A stretch of 42,553 nucleotides of DNA from assembly GCA_002381765.1 (NCBI GenBank), contig DFXX01000032.1, forward strand, positions 134,713-177,265, in the 5' to 3' direction. Shown in pieces: positions 1 through 8,818 of this stretch; position 1 is the first letter of the stretch; every line of letters begins with the position of its first letter. The translations under genes and the position numbers were made by a program. Source of the DNA: Bacteriovoracaceae bacterium UBA4097. GTDB taxonomy: Bacteria > Bdellovibrionota > Bacteriovoracia > Bacteriovoracales > Bacteriovoracaceae. The notes below the pieces were generated by a model. It did not search any database. It saw only the letters and a list, made by a program, of their open reading frames with translations, and was not told the DNA's origin.

Positions 1-2446
1 CTGATCCAGATAAATTAAGAATGAAGTATCCACTCCATGGTAAGGCTTCTTGACCAGCAATAAGCGTTCCACCAAGGCTACCTTGATCAAGACTTACTTT
101 TGAATCTGTTGCCAGATATGTCTCGTTATTCAGTGAAATTCTCTGAACAAATAAGTTTCTGTCTTCCCCATTACCATACTGATCATTTAAGAAGCGGAGG
201 TAGACCGTATCAATCTCATTGATGGACTGATTAAGGCTAAAAGTGAAGTCCTGATAAGAAGTGTTATTAACCTGAATCTGCTCGATTACTTTTCCATTTA
301 CATGTACATCAACCAAGGCTCCCACGTTCTGATACAGTGAGCTTCTTGCTCTCACTTTAAGAATAGTTTTAGCACTCGGGTCAGTTGGCGTAGGAGTTGG
401 GGCCGGAGCAGGGGCCGGAGATGGTGTTGGTTCTCCAGCTACAATTTCTCCTAAATATCTTTCTAAGATTTCAGACTGAGAGAGGGCCTTGAATTGAATG
501 CTTCCTCTTGGAAGAACATAGGTATTTAGAATGTTACCATTCTCGGCCAGCCAACTACCAGTTGACCACATGGTTCCACCCATTCTGACTGTATCCATGA
601 ATTCATATAATTCAGCACCAGCTTCATTCCATTTCTTAGCGTTAGCTGCACCAACAAAAGAGCTGTTCGGCCAACCGAATTCACCCAAGAAACATCTCTG
701 ATTGTATTTGGCACACCAGTCAGAGAAGGGCTTAAGTTTAGCAATACCACGAGCACCAACTGAAGCGTACCCTTGTGAACGAGCGTTGTTATGTTCCTGA
801 TCGTAAGAAGCTATGTATTTACCACTTGAATCATTATCGAGGTACAAGTGAGCGTGATACATGATGTTGTTGGCAGGATCTGTGATGAACGGCACAGGGT
901 GCAGAGTTGGCCATCTATATGGAGCTGACCACTGGTAACCCTCGATATGAATCATTTTGTTATCACCATTTTGACGAATGGCCGTAACAGCTGCCTGTGC
1001 ATATTTCTCCCAGATCTTCTCCCCTTTTAGACCTCCGCTATCAGGAAGAACATATGGCTCATTCATAATGTCGTAAGCATAAAGAGCATTATATGCATCA
1101 GGAATTGCTTTTAGATGAGCAGCAATCTTTTTCCAAGCATCGGCATAATGAGCAGTTGTTGGACCATTTGGCTGGCCAAACATTGTGATATTTCCGTTCA
1201 CTTTATAGCGACAGTAGTTATGCATATCAAGAATCGCTAACATACCTGCAGTCTTGGTATCTTTCAGCATCTGGACAATATGGCCCATATATTCATCGTT
1301 AAGTGGTCCACCCAAAGTTCTTTGAGCGCGCTCCCACTTGAACGGTAGACGAACAACTTGCATTCCTCGGCTCTTAAGAAGTTTAAGCGACTCTAGAGAT
1401 GGTCTCGTATAGTTTCTACCATATGTTCCTGGAATGTTAGCATCATCGATACCCATATCCATGATGTTGATACCACGAAGATAAGAAGCTCGTGATGGAT
1501 CTACAGGCGACGGTGATGGAATCGGTGAAGGAGCCGGAGCAGGTGACGGCGATGGTGCTGGAGCTGGAGCTGGAGCAGGTGCTGGAACATTTGAAGAAGC
1601 TACATTAAAAGAGTTAATGGCATCCACAGAAGTATAAGTAAGAAGACTCTTACCAGTTGAAGCTTCTGTTACCAGAGAAGCAATTATATGCTTCCCAGAA
1701 GAAGCAGAACTTGGAATCGTGATAGTGCTAATAACGGCTTTAGCAACTCCCGCTTTATAGCTTTCGTTTTTGATTTCTTTTACAGCGACAATAGAAGAGC
1801 TAGAAGCATTTCGTACTTCCAGTCTAATGTTAGCAACAATATCTTTAGAAGATTTAAAGCCATTATGAACTGTAACAGAAGAACCTGCGTTCACATTTTT
1901 AAAATTATCTGGAATATAAACACCGGTATTTGTAAAAGTCACTCCCGTTACTGGGCCAGGAGTTGGCGCGGGAGCAGGAGCTGGGGCCGGTGCTGGTTGA
2001 GGAGCACCGATAATATCTACAACCCAAGCAGTAGATAGGCCTTGAGCATTCAAGAGGTCATGAGCACCCGTCTTGCTCCCTACCTTCATGACCATGGCAT
2101 ATTTACCAGTCACAATGGAATTTGAAACAGTGTAAGGTGCATCATATGTTCTACTCTGTCCTGAAGAGAAGCTCTGACTTGTGAAGTCCTTAGTGTAAGA
2201 AGCTGAATCTGAAATTTGTCCATTGATTACGCGATGTAACCCAAGTCTCACGGCTACACCACTCTGCTGTTTATCAGATTTGATAACACCTCTTAAAACA
2301 AAGCTCTGCCCTACCTTGGCGGTTCTCGCATTGACGTACATACCTGCGTTGACGAATCTCGCCCAAGCAGACGATGTGAGGAGTAGACTAAGCATCATGA
2401 TAACCATGATGCTCAGTTTGCTTACCCAAAAATTCCAAATCTTCAT
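1..2446 (-). CDS. Secreted multi-module GH5-family glycoside hydrolase with C-terminal carbohydrate-binding module (3' end beyond window)
   Basis: The frame stays open from an ATG at 2446 (preceded by AGGACAGG) to the left edge, about 815 codons, so the C-terminus is missing. Reading it gives a signal peptide (about 1-27, ending SSAWA), a beta-type module (about 28-145), a Pro/Ala linker (147-165), a second beta module (166-280), a long Pro/Ala/Ser linker (284-315), a GH5 catalytic domain (about 320-650) with NEP at about residue 462 (acid/base Glu) and LGEFGWP at about 586 (nucleophile Glu), a third linker (670-688) and a C-terminal domain with FLND and GEDRNL motifs like calcium-dependent xylan-binding CBM36/60 modules. 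It should be exported and cut a beta-linked polysaccharide; the exact substrate cannot be read. It is clearly paralogous to the protein at 26215-28467. GH5 assignment is firm; CBM type is probable. Confidence 0.88.
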   Translation of the reverse strand, partial: MKIWNFWVSKLSIMVIMMLSLLLTSSAWARFVNAGMYVNARTAKVGQSFVLRGVIKSDKQQSGVAVRLGLHRVINGQISDSASYTKDFTSQSFSSGQSRTYDAPYTVSNSIVTGKYAMVMKVGSKTGAHDLLNAQGLSTAWVVDIIGAPQPAPAPAPAPAPTPGPVTGVTFTNTGVYIPDNFKNVNAGSSVTVHNGFKSSKDIVANIRLEVRNASSSSIVAVKEIKNESYKAGVAKAVISTITIPSSASSGKHIIASLVTEASTGKSLLTYTSVDAINSFNVASSNVPAPAPAPAPAPSPSPAPAPSPIPSPSPVDPSRASYLRGINIMDMGIDDANIPGTYGRNYTRPSLESLKLLKSRGMQVVRLPFKWERAQRTLGGPLNDEYMGHIVQMLKDTKTAGMLAILDMHNYCRYKVNGNITMFGQPNGPTTAHYADAWKKIAAHLKAIPDAYNALYAYDIMNEPYVLPDSGGLKGEKIWEKYAQAAVTAIRQNGDNKMIHIEGYQWSAPYRWPTLHPVPFITDPANNIMYHAHLYLDNDSSGKYIASYDQEHNNARSQGYASVGARGIAKLKPFSDWCAKYNQRCFLGEFGWPNSSFVGAANAKKWNEAGAELYEFMDTVRMGGTMWSTGSWLAENGNILNTYVLPRGSIQFKALSQSEILERYLGEIVAGEPTPSPAPAPAPTPTPTDPSAKTILKVRARSSLYQNVGALVDVHVNGKVIEQIQVNNTSYQDFTFSLNQSINEIDTVYLRFLNDQYGNGEDRNLFVQRISLNNETYLATDSKVSLDQGSLGGTLIAGQEALPWSGYFILNLSGS

Positions 2447-2817
2447 TACCTGTCCTTTGTTAAGGATTGATTGAAAACATTTTACAAATCAAGATTTCAC
2501 TCTCAAAATCAATGTTCTTTATTACTTACTTTTCATCCTACCCAGCCTCATCGGCCAGACCACCCTACAGCTTGAATCCATCTGCCATATCGGAAAAATT
2601 ACAGTTGCTTATGGCAACGAAAGAAATATTTTATGAAGATTTGCGAGTGAAAAAAGTGACAAGTTTATGTGTCGCTATTAGGGAACAAGAGAAGAATTGG
2701 CAAAAAAAAGGCCGGTGAATGACCACCGACCCTTCATAAAATCGAAGACTCTTGGGTTCTGTGAGAAGACTCTCCCAACATCACTACCTTTTTTAGGGAA
2801 GTGCCCTTCCACGAATA
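2447..2817. other. Intergenic region between GH5 gene and CBS gene
   Basis: This 371-bp stretch holds the upstream region of the GH5 gene and the terminator at 2702-2731 for the CBS gene. A plus-strand open frame at 2467-2718 has no recognisable domain, no convincing ribosome binding site and odd composition, so I do not call it a gene. Nothing else was recognised. Confidence 0.5.
2702..2731 (-). terminator. Rho-independent terminator downstream of CBS gene
   Basis: On the minus strand an 8-bp stem (GGTCGGTG / CACCGGCC, one G-T pair, 6-nt loop) is followed by eight T. It lies about 90 bp past the stop of the CBS gene at 2818. Confidence 0.75.
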
Positions 2818-3279
2818 TTAATGCGTGACCTGAGATGCCGAATCACTTGGTCTAGAAATCTCTTGAACCATTTCAATGGTTTCATCATCATCGACCATCG
2901 CAAAATCTGCCTGGGCCACCATGCCGCAAAGTCTTCCTGCCTGATCAACCACGGGTATTCTTCTAATCTTATTATCTTGCATTAGACGGATACATTCCTT
3001 GGCGGACATATCCTCCGATGCAGTTACAGCTGGGGACGTCATGCAGTCCTGGGCCAGAAGCTCCATAGGATTTTTGCCCACTCCTAAAGTCCGACAAACA
3101 ATGTCTCGATCGGTAATCACACCAATCACATCCATTTTATCAGGATCCCTAATGAGTGGAATTTCTCCACAATCGGCTTCGGTCATCATGACGGCTATCT
3201 CTTGCAGAGAAGATTCCGGGGTGGAATAAATAAGGCTTTCAGACATGAGATCTTTTACGTTCTTATTAGCAATACCCAT
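2818..3279 (-). CDS. Tandem CBS-domain protein
   Basis: A 153-residue protein consisting almost only of two CBS domains (about 8-65 and 75-135), with typical VIGVITDRDI and IRRIPVVDQAGRLCGMVAQAD segments. CBS pairs usually bind adenine nucleotides and gate a partner; stand-alone forms like this have no assignable partner from sequence. The frame is open further upstream, but the ATG at 3279 is preceded by AAGGAGAG at proper spacing, so the longer version is rejected. It is divergent from the ABC transporter genes. The ligand and target are unknown. A second stand-alone CBS gene occurs at 10357-10809. Confidence 0.85.
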   Translation of the reverse strand: MGIANKNVKDLMSESLIYSTPESSLQEIAVMMTEADCGEIPLIRDPDKMDVIGVITDRDIVCRTLGVGKNPMELLAQDCMTSPAVTASEDMSAKECIRLMQDNKIRRIPVVDQAGRLCGMVAQADFAMVDDDETIEMVQEISRPSDSASQVTH

Positions 3280-3394
3280 ACAACTCTCCTTGGTAATGAG
3301 TGAATCATCCCGACTTGGACTGCAAGGAGGATGCCTCATAAGATGCTGCATCGAGGAAATGCCAGATCGATAATTGTTTGAGAGAATCATTTTT

Positions 3395-4312
3395 ATGAAT
3401 GATATTATCTCTATTAATGGACTCACCAAGACATATTCTTCCGGTTTTTCGGCCTTAAAAAGTATAGATCTGACCATCAGAAAGGGTGAAATCTTTGCCT
3501 TATTAGGACCTAATGGCGCAGGTAAAACGACTCTCATTAATACGGTATGCGGGATTGTGAAACCCTCAAAAGGACAAGTTAAGGTGGCAGGCTTTGATAT
3601 TATTCAAGACTATCGCTTGGCCCGATCGAAGATTGGGTTGGTTCCCCAGGAGCTTGCAACAGATATGTTCGAAAAAGTTTGGGATACAGTTAAGTTCAGC
3701 AGAAGCCTTTTTGGAAAGTCACAGAATCCAAAACTTCTGGAGAAAATCTTAAAAGATCTCACTCTTTGGGAAAAGAAAGACCATAAGATCATGACGCTTT
3801 CTGGTGGAATGAAGAGAAGAGTCATGATCGCCAAGGCCCTCTCCCATGAGCCAGATATACTTTTCTTAGATGAACCTACTGCTGGAGTGGATGTGAGCCT
3901 TCGCCGAGAAATGTGGGAGATGGTAAGAGAACTCAGAAGTAAGGGAGTAACCATTATTCTTACTACCCATTATATTGAAGAAGCCGAAGAAATGGCCGAT
4001 AGGATTGGGGTCATCAATCAGGGAAAGATCATTCTCGTGGAAGAGAAGAGCGAACTTATGAAAAAACTGGGTAAGAAGCAACTTATACTCACCTTAAAAA
4101 GCCCTCTAAAAACGGAAAACTTCAAACTTCCCTTTGAAGTCTCAAAAGATAAAACTCGACTGACCTACACCTATGACTCCCAAGCAGATGAAACCGGGAT
4201 CCCTCATCTTTTAAAAAACCTCAGCGATTTAGGGATAGACTTTAAAGATCTTCAAACAAAACAGAGTTCACTTGAAGAAATCTTTGTGCAATTAGTGGAG
4301 AAGAAAGTATGA
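3395..4312 (+). CDS. ABC transporter ATP-binding protein (ABC-2 exporter type)
   Basis: A 305-residue ATPase with Walker A GPNGAGKTT (about 36-44), signature LSGGMKRR, Walker B DILFLDEPTAGVD and the switch-region histidine in TTHYIEEAEEMADR. The C-terminal 80 residues match the extension seen in drug/polysaccharide (NodI/DrrA-like) exporters. A TTG 21 bp upstream keeps the frame open, but the ATG at 3395 begins the conserved fold and is preferred. The stop overlaps the start of the permease gene by 4 bp (ATGA), so the two are translationally coupled and form one transporter. The exported substrate cannot be told from sequence. Confidence 0.92.
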   Translation: MNDIISINGLTKTYSSGFSALKSIDLTIRKGEIFALLGPNGAGKTTLINTVCGIVKPSKGQVKVAGFDIIQDYRLARSKIGLVPQELATDMFEKVWDTVKFSRSLFGKSQNPKLLEKILKDLTLWEKKDHKIMTLSGGMKRRVMIAKALSHEPDILFLDEPTAGVDVSLRREMWEMVRELRSKGVTIILTTHYIEEAEEMADRIGVINQGKIILVEEKSELMKKLGKKQLILTLKSPLKTENFKLPFEVSKDKTRLTYTYDSQADETGIPHLLKNLSDLGIDFKDLQTKQSSLEEIFVQLVEKKV

Positions 4313-5070
4313 ATATCCACAGTATTAAGGCCATTTACTTTTTTGAGATGAATCGCTTTTTTAGGACTCTTTTTCAGAGTATTGCTTCACCAGTTATTTC
4401 AACTTCGCTTTATTTCATCGTTTTTGGTTCGGCAGTGGCTTCTCGCATGGGAGAGATAAATGGAGTTCAGTACGGAGCCTTCATCGTTCCGGGACTGGTT
4501 ATGCTCTCCATCTTAACTGAGAGTGTTTCAAATGCCTCATTTGGCATCTACATGCCTAAGTTCGCTGGGACTATTTATGAAATACTCTCTGCACCTCTAT
4601 CGGCTTTTGAAACTGTCTTGGGCTTTGTGGGGGCGGCGGCAACCAAGTCCATGATCCTTGCCTGTATCATCCTGCTCACTGCTCGAGTTTTTGTGAATTA
4701 CGAAATAGCTCACCCTTTCTGGATGATCTCTTTTCTGGTTCTCACCTCTGTCACATTCTCGCTATTCGGTTTTATCATAGGAATATGGGCCGATGGATTT
4801 GAAAAGCTGCAAATCGTTCCACTGCTTGTAGTAACTCCTTTAACCTTTCTGGGAGGAAGTTTTTATTCCATTAAAATGCTTCCACCTCTCTGGCAAAAAA
4901 TTACTCTTTTTAATCCCGTGGTGTATTTAGTTAGTGGTTTTAGATGGAGCTTCTATGGAGTCTCAGACGTGAGTCTGGAAACCAGTCTTGTTATGACATT
5001 GGTCTTCCTCGTCATTTGTCTGATAATCATCACCTTCATCTTTAAGACGGGATATAAACTCAAGCAGTAG
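4309..5070 (+). CDS. ABC-2 type membrane permease
   Basis: A 253-residue inner-membrane protein with about six hydrophobic segments and the ABC-2 (NodJ/DrrB-like) pattern: an N-terminal segment with FRTLFQSIASPVIST, the central PLSAFETVLG coupling region and the late FLGGSFYSIKMLPPLWQ motif typical of this family. It pairs with the overlapping ATPase gene just upstream. It ends exactly one base before the stop of the convergent histidine kinase gene, leaving no room for an intergenic terminator. The substrate is unknown. Confidence 0.9.
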   Translation: MNIHSIKAIYFFEMNRFFRTLFQSIASPVISTSLYFIVFGSAVASRMGEINGVQYGAFIVPGLVMLSILTESVSNASFGIYMPKFAGTIYEILSAPLSAFETVLGFVGAAATKSMILACIILLTARVFVNYEIAHPFWMISFLVLTSVTFSLFGFIIGIWADGFEKLQIVPLLVVTPLTFLGGSFYSIKMLPPLWQKITLFNPVVYLVSGFRWSFYGVSDVSLETSLVMTLVFLVICLIIITFIFKTGYKLKQ

Positions 5071-6519
5071 TTAAACAAGGGGTAATCTCACAAAGAAGCT
5101 GGATCCCTTGCCCAATTCACTTTCCACCCAGATGCTTCCCTTATGTTCCTGAACTATTTCCCTAACGATGTAAAGACCTAAGCCAAGGCCACTAATGGTA
5201 GTGCTTCCACTTACTCTTTCAAAGCGGTTGAATACCAGAGAGAGGGATTCTTGGGGAATTCCCAACCCCTGATCTCTGACTGTAATAAGGGCGTGATTAT
5301 CTTCACATTGAAGCTTAACCTCAACCTCCTTAAAATTTCCATATTTGAGAGCATTACTAAGCAGATTATTCATAACCTGCTCTATTCTAAACACGTCAAA
5401 CTGCCCAATGGCAGATTCCCCTTGAAAAGTCAGATCATGGACACCTGAGTGTTCAAACTGTGGTCTAAATGTTTCTACCACTTCCTCTATCACTTGCTTC
5501 AAATCAGCTTCGGTCTTGTGAATGGTGAGCTTGCCTGAACTTATGCGTGAAATATCCAGCATCTCATCGACCAGGCGATTGATCCTATTAAAATTATCGG
5601 TAGTCTTCTTGAGCATCGACTTGGCCTGCTCATTATCCAGCTTCCCCTGTGAAATTTGCCTCAAGATAAACTCGGTTTGAAGTTTTAAGGCCGTTAGCGG
5701 AGTCTTTAGTTCATGGGAAGCCACTGAAAGAAATTGGTCCCGTGCTTTAATCCCGTCCTGAAGAATCTCATTCATCAGGGCCCTTTTAGAAAGTGCTCGA
5801 TCGATATTGGATCCACTTAAAGCAATTCCCAGAATCAAGAGAGTTCCAATGATAATCGCTGCGGCCAGACCATCTGTGGCCAGAAGATGCTGATCAGACC
5901 AGCTGATCTCATTGTTTAAGGTAAAGCTCATGGCGGCCATGGCCGTATAATGCATTCCGGAGATAGCTATTCCCATCAAGACTCCCCCAACTCCCCGATT
6001 GAGGAAGCCCTTAAGAGTCAGATCATGGCGAAGTTTAAAGGCCATGTATAAAGCGGCAAAAGATGCTCCAATGGCTATCAAGATAGAAATCACAACCATG
6101 GGCATATCCCAATGAATGACCGCCGCCATTCTCATTGAGCCAATGCCAATGTAGTGCATGCCAGCGATAGCTGCTCCCATCACTAGACTTCCCATAGTAT
6201 AGGTACCAAGGGTTGCCTGACGATGTGAGATGAGAAACAGAGCAAGGGCGGAGGCAAGAATCGCCACGGCAACTGAGAGAAAGAGTAAGGGAAAATCATA
6301 GTAGATATCGATGCCTGGGATGCGGAAGGCCAGCATGCCGATAAAGTGCATACTCCAAATCCCAACTCCCATAGCTAGGGAGCCGCCTATAAGCCAAACC
6401 CATTTAACTTTTCCTCTGGAATTACTAAGACTATTAACTAAATCTAATGCCGTATAGGAGGCAAAGATAGAGATAAGAATAGAGAGAACAACCAAAGAAT
6501 GATTATGATGGTGGTGCAT
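5071..6519 (-). CDS. MHYT-domain sensor histidine kinase
   Basis: A 482-residue protein. The N-terminal half (about 8-245) is the seven-helix MHYT sensor, with three paired motifs readable as MHFIGM, MHYIGI and MHYTAM. A HisKA domain follows with the phospho-acceptor His in SHELKTPL (about H269), then a HATPase domain with the N box (NNLLSNALKYG), DQGLGIP and GLGLGLYIV. MHYT was proposed in the literature to bind copper and sense O2, CO or NO; that is family knowledge, not visible here. No response regulator lies nearby, so it is an orphan kinase in this window. The N-terminal MHHHHNH run may add metal binding. Confidence 0.92.
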   Translation of the reverse strand: MHHHHNHSLVVLSILISIFASYTALDLVNSLSNSRGKVKWVWLIGGSLAMGVGIWSMHFIGMLAFRIPGIDIYYDFPLLFLSVAVAILASALALFLISHRQATLGTYTMGSLVMGAAIAGMHYIGIGSMRMAAVIHWDMPMVVISILIAIGASFAALYMAFKLRHDLTLKGFLNRGVGGVLMGIAISGMHYTAMAAMSFTLNNEISWSDQHLLATDGLAAAIIIGTLLILGIALSGSNIDRALSKRALMNEILQDGIKARDQFLSVASHELKTPLTALKLQTEFILRQISQGKLDNEQAKSMLKKTTDNFNRINRLVDEMLDISRISSGKLTIHKTEADLKQVIEEVVETFRPQFEHSGVHDLTFQGESAIGQFDVFRIEQVMNNLLSNALKYGNFKEVEVKLQCEDNHALITVRDQGLGIPQESLSLVFNRFERVSGSTTISGLGLGLYIVREIVQEHKGSIWVESELGKGSSFFVRLPLV

Positions 6520-6606
6520 TAAATACAGTTTGTTGGAGAAAGCGAAGATTGTCCAGACTCACGCGCTTCAAATTTACAAGTCCTCCATTAATAAAGAGAA
6601 TAGGCC

Positions 6607-7650
6607 ATGCTGGATTTTTTCATAGTGCTGGCCTGTCTTGTAATAAATGCCTTTTTTTCTGCTTATGAAATGGCCTTTGTTACTGTTTCCCGGGAAGAAA
6701 TGGAAACTCTTGAAGAAAGTCCAAGCATCCAAAGACGTCTTGCCCAGTTTAAGCAGAAGCCTGAGCGCACTTTATCGGTCATTCAGATAGGAATTACTTT
6801 TGTAGGGGCCGTTGCTGCTGCCGTAGGAGGGACTGGAGCAGTGGACTCCCTTGAGCCTTACATCGTTCAAAATTATGGAATCTCCCATTCACTGGCCGAG
6901 GCTATTGCAGTGGCCCTGGTGATCATACCCCTTACTTATTTTAGTGTGGTTTTTGGTGAACTTGTCCCCAAGACAATTGCCCTCAAGCACCCTTTAAAAG
7001 TCATCCACTTGGGCACCAAAACCCTAGGCCTCATAGATAACTTTCTCTCGCCCATTGTGAGTTTTCTTGAAACTTCCACCAACTTCTTCTTAAAAAAATT
7101 AGGTTTAAATGAAGCAGATGAGGAGGACGAGAGCATGGGTCAAGCCGTGATCATTGGAGATCTTCCAGACTATCATCAGCGTTTTGTTCAAAATCTTGTG
7201 GCCCTAAAGGGCAGAAAAGTCCAAAAGGCCATGATACCCTGGGACAAAGTGACCTTCCTTGGATTTGGGGATTCAGAAGAAGAGGCCCGACTCAAAATCT
7301 TTGGAACCCCCTATTCTCGATTCCCTGTGGTGGATTCAGAAATCATCGTAGGGGTATTGCATAAAAAGGAGTTCCCTGATTCACGTCATCAAACAGAATT
7401 GCCTTGGCAAGGGATCCTCAGACCAACTTTACTAATTCAGGAACAAGAGAAGGTTCTCGAAGCCTTTTTAAAAATGCAGGATAAGCAAATTCCACTGGCG
7501 ATAGTAGTAAATAATGCCGGTCAAAGAGTAGGAATCATAACTATAGAGGACATCATTGAGGAAGTTGTGGGTGATATAAGTGACAGAGCAGACTATTCTA
7601 TGACTTCAAAATTGCTCTCCAACAGGGTCAAAATCAACATCAAGAAGTGA
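6607..7650 (+). CDS. CNNM/CorC-type (DUF21 plus CBS) membrane protein
   Basis: A 347-residue protein with an N-terminal DUF21 transmembrane domain (about 1-170; FFSAYEMAFVTVSREEME, GITFVGAVAAAVGG, FGELVPKTIAL) and a CBS pair (about 205-335; PYSRFPVVD and IITIEDIIEEVVGDI). Relatives are called hemolysin-like or magnesium/cobalt efflux proteins (TlyC/CorB family). The usual C-terminal CorC_HlyC domain is absent, since the protein ends soon after the second CBS. It is divergent from the MHYT kinase with an 87-bp gap. Transport of Mg2+ is possible but unproven. Confidence 0.88.
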   Translation: MLDFFIVLACLVINAFFSAYEMAFVTVSREEMETLEESPSIQRRLAQFKQKPERTLSVIQIGITFVGAVAAAVGGTGAVDSLEPYIVQNYGISHSLAEAIAVALVIIPLTYFSVVFGELVPKTIALKHPLKVIHLGTKTLGLIDNFLSPIVSFLETSTNFFLKKLGLNEADEEDESMGQAVIIGDLPDYHQRFVQNLVALKGRKVQKAMIPWDKVTFLGFGDSEEEARLKIFGTPYSRFPVVDSEIIVGVLHKKEFPDSRHQTELPWQGILRPTLLIQEQEKVLEAFLKMQDKQIPLAIVVNNAGQRVGIITIEDIIEEVVGDISDRADYSMTSKLLSNRVKINIKK

Positions 7651-7832
7651 TGCTCTTTAGGGGAGAAAACTATTTAGTTTTAAGCAGTTAGCATCTGCTA
7701 TTCCCCTCGATGAAACCTCATTTAATCATCGTCAAAGATCATTGCAGGACCTATCTCCCTCTGGCAGAGATGAAAAAAAAGATCATCTTTTTGAATTTAA
7801 TTGTTTCTTTTAGTTTGATCTCCGACGAGAAA

Positions 7833-7861
7833 TAGACAATCCTATAGGTATCTAGTTATAA
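7833..7861 (+). promoter_or_regulatory. Putative sigma-70 promoter of the SWIB/H1-like gene
   Basis: TAGACA (7833-7838), a 17-bp spacer and TTATAA (7856-7861) match a housekeeping promoter. It would give a leader of about 20 nt containing the strong GGAGG just before the ATG at 7887. Confidence 0.45.
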
Positions 7862-7886
7862 AAAATTATTTACCCGGAGGAAAACC

Positions 7887-8375
7887 ATGGCTAAGAAGAC
7901 AGCAACAAAGAAAGCAGCAACTAAGAAAGCTCCTGCTAAGAAGGCAACTACTAAGAAAGCTCCTGCTAAGAAAGCTACTGCAAAGAAAGCTACAGCTAAA
8001 AAAGCTCCAGCTACTAAGAAAGCTCCTGCTAAGAAAGCAACTGCAAAAAAAGCTCCAGTTGCTAAGAAAGCAACTGCAAAAGCTACAACTAAGAAAGCTC
8101 CTGCAGCTAAGAAAGCAAAATCAGCTCGTAAGCCAAATGCTGCTTTCATGAAAGCTCTTACCCCATCTGCAGACCTAGCAGCTGTGATCGGTTCAGCTTC
8201 TGTTCCAAGAACTGAAGTTGTTAAGAAGCTTTGGGCCTACATCAAGAAGAACAATCTTCAGAACCCTAAGAACAAGAGAAACATCATGGCCGATGAAAAG
8301 CTTGCAAAAGTTTTCGGTAAGAAAGAAGTTACTATGTTCGAACTAGCTAGCCTTATTGGTAAGCACCTTAAGTAA
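7887..8375 (+). CDS. Histone H1-like Lys/Ala/Pro-rich protein with C-terminal SWIB domain
   Basis: A 162-residue basic protein. Residues 1-80 are repeats of the KKAPAKKAT/KKATAKKA kind, like eukaryotic histone H1 tails and chlamydial Hc2. Residues about 88-162 form a SWIB/MDM2-like domain (TPSADLAAVIGSASVPRTEV then LWAYIKKNNLQ and the NIMADEKLAKVFGKKEVTMFEL part). Such proteins coat or compact DNA. It has a strong ribosome binding site (GGAGG), a plausible promoter and a strong terminator, so it is a single-gene unit likely expressed at a high level. The tail is encoded by near-repetitive codons, which makes its length prone to slippage. Confidence 0.92.
   Translation: MAKKTATKKAATKKAPAKKATTKKAPAKKATAKKATAKKAPATKKAPAKKATAKKAPVAKKATAKATTKKAPAAKKAKSARKPNAAFMKALTPSADLAAVIGSASVPRTEVVKKLWAYIKKNNLQNPKNKRNIMADEKLAKVFGKKEVTMFELASLIGKHLK
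7890..8126 (+). repeat. Degenerate coding repeat (AAGAAAGCT-type)
   Basis: Repeated units built on AAGAAAGCTCCTGCT and AAGAAAGCAACTGCA encode the Lys/Ala/Pro tail of the SWIB protein. The units are imperfect and in frame; this is a protein repeat, not a CRISPR or mobile element. Confidence 0.8.
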
Positions 8376-8390
8376 TCTGACTTAAACATT

Positions 8391-8425
8391 AGGCCAGCGG
8401 CACTATGTCGCTGGCCTTTTTTTTT
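8391..8425 (+). terminator. Strong rho-independent terminator after SWIB/H1-like gene
   Basis: A perfect 9-bp stem (AGGCCAGCG / CGCTGGCCT, 9-nt loop) is followed by a T run through 8425, 15 bp past the stop codon. Confidence 0.93.
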
Positions 8426-8431
8426 GCCCAA

Positions 8432-8710
8432 TCAGGAAACTCCTACGATAGGGTGTCCGGCCACCACCTCAGAATCACTCTTCTTGTCAAAATACTCATT
8501 ATCAGAGATTTCTCCCTGTCTCTCTTCTTGCTTCCGGGTATTAATTCCCAGGGCCGAATAAAGAGGACATTTTCCAACCAACCCTGTAACAACTGGAATA
8601 AGAAAACCCAGAAATAGTGATTTCTTAGGACCCCAGAAGGCCAATGAAGAGAGGGCGAGCCCTCCCGCCGTTCGTACTACCCTCTCATATTTATGAATAT
8701 TTTTTTGCAT
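8432..8710 (-). CDS. DUF2892 (YgaP-like transmembrane) family protein
   Basis: A 92-residue protein. Residues 8-57 match the DUF2892 pattern: an ERVVRTAGG start, two hydrophobic segments, and GLVGKCPLYSALGINT. The remaining 35 residues are hydrophilic. In relatives this domain is either alone or fused to a rhodanese; no rhodanese is present here. The start is supported by AAGGGGGA upstream of the ATG at 8710. The function is unknown. Confidence 0.8.
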   Translation of the reverse strand: MQKNIHKYERVVRTAGGLALSSLAFWGPKKSLFLGFLIPVVTGLVGKCPLYSALGINTRKQEERQGEISDNEYFDKKSDSEVVAGHPIVGVS

Positions 8711-8818
8711 AGATCCCCCTTTTTCATCTCCATACTATCCTTGCCCCCAAAAGCGGAAAACTTGTTCTTACCGTAAGTATGCTGGCAGAGCACTTGCAAA
8801 TTAAGTCATGAGGTGCTT

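Noticed and set aside
382..2005. Repetitive GGAGCTGGAGC-type tracts at 382-437, 1501-1593 and 1951-2005
   Set aside because: They code for Pro/Ala linkers of the GH5 protein, not a separate DNA repeat element.
1688..2038. Plus-strand open frame rich in Arg/Ser
   Set aside because: It lies fully inside the minus-strand GH5 gene and is its shadow.
2467..2718. Plus-strand open frame of 83 codons
   Set aside because: No family, no ribosome site; it overlaps the upstream region of the GH5 gene and runs through the terminator at 2702-2731.
7651..7832. Possible terminator for the CNNM-type gene (AGCAG...CTGCT and AGATG...CATCT stems)
   Set aside because: Short stems without a convincing T run; not strong enough to call.
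7890..8126. Regular repeats that could suggest a CRISPR array or satellite
   Set aside because: The units are in frame, coding and lack spacers of constant size.
7856..8149. Hydrophobic-looking Ala/Phe/Val-rich frame antisense to the SWIB gene
   Set aside because: It is the mirror of the Lys/Ala repeat codons and has no ribosome site.
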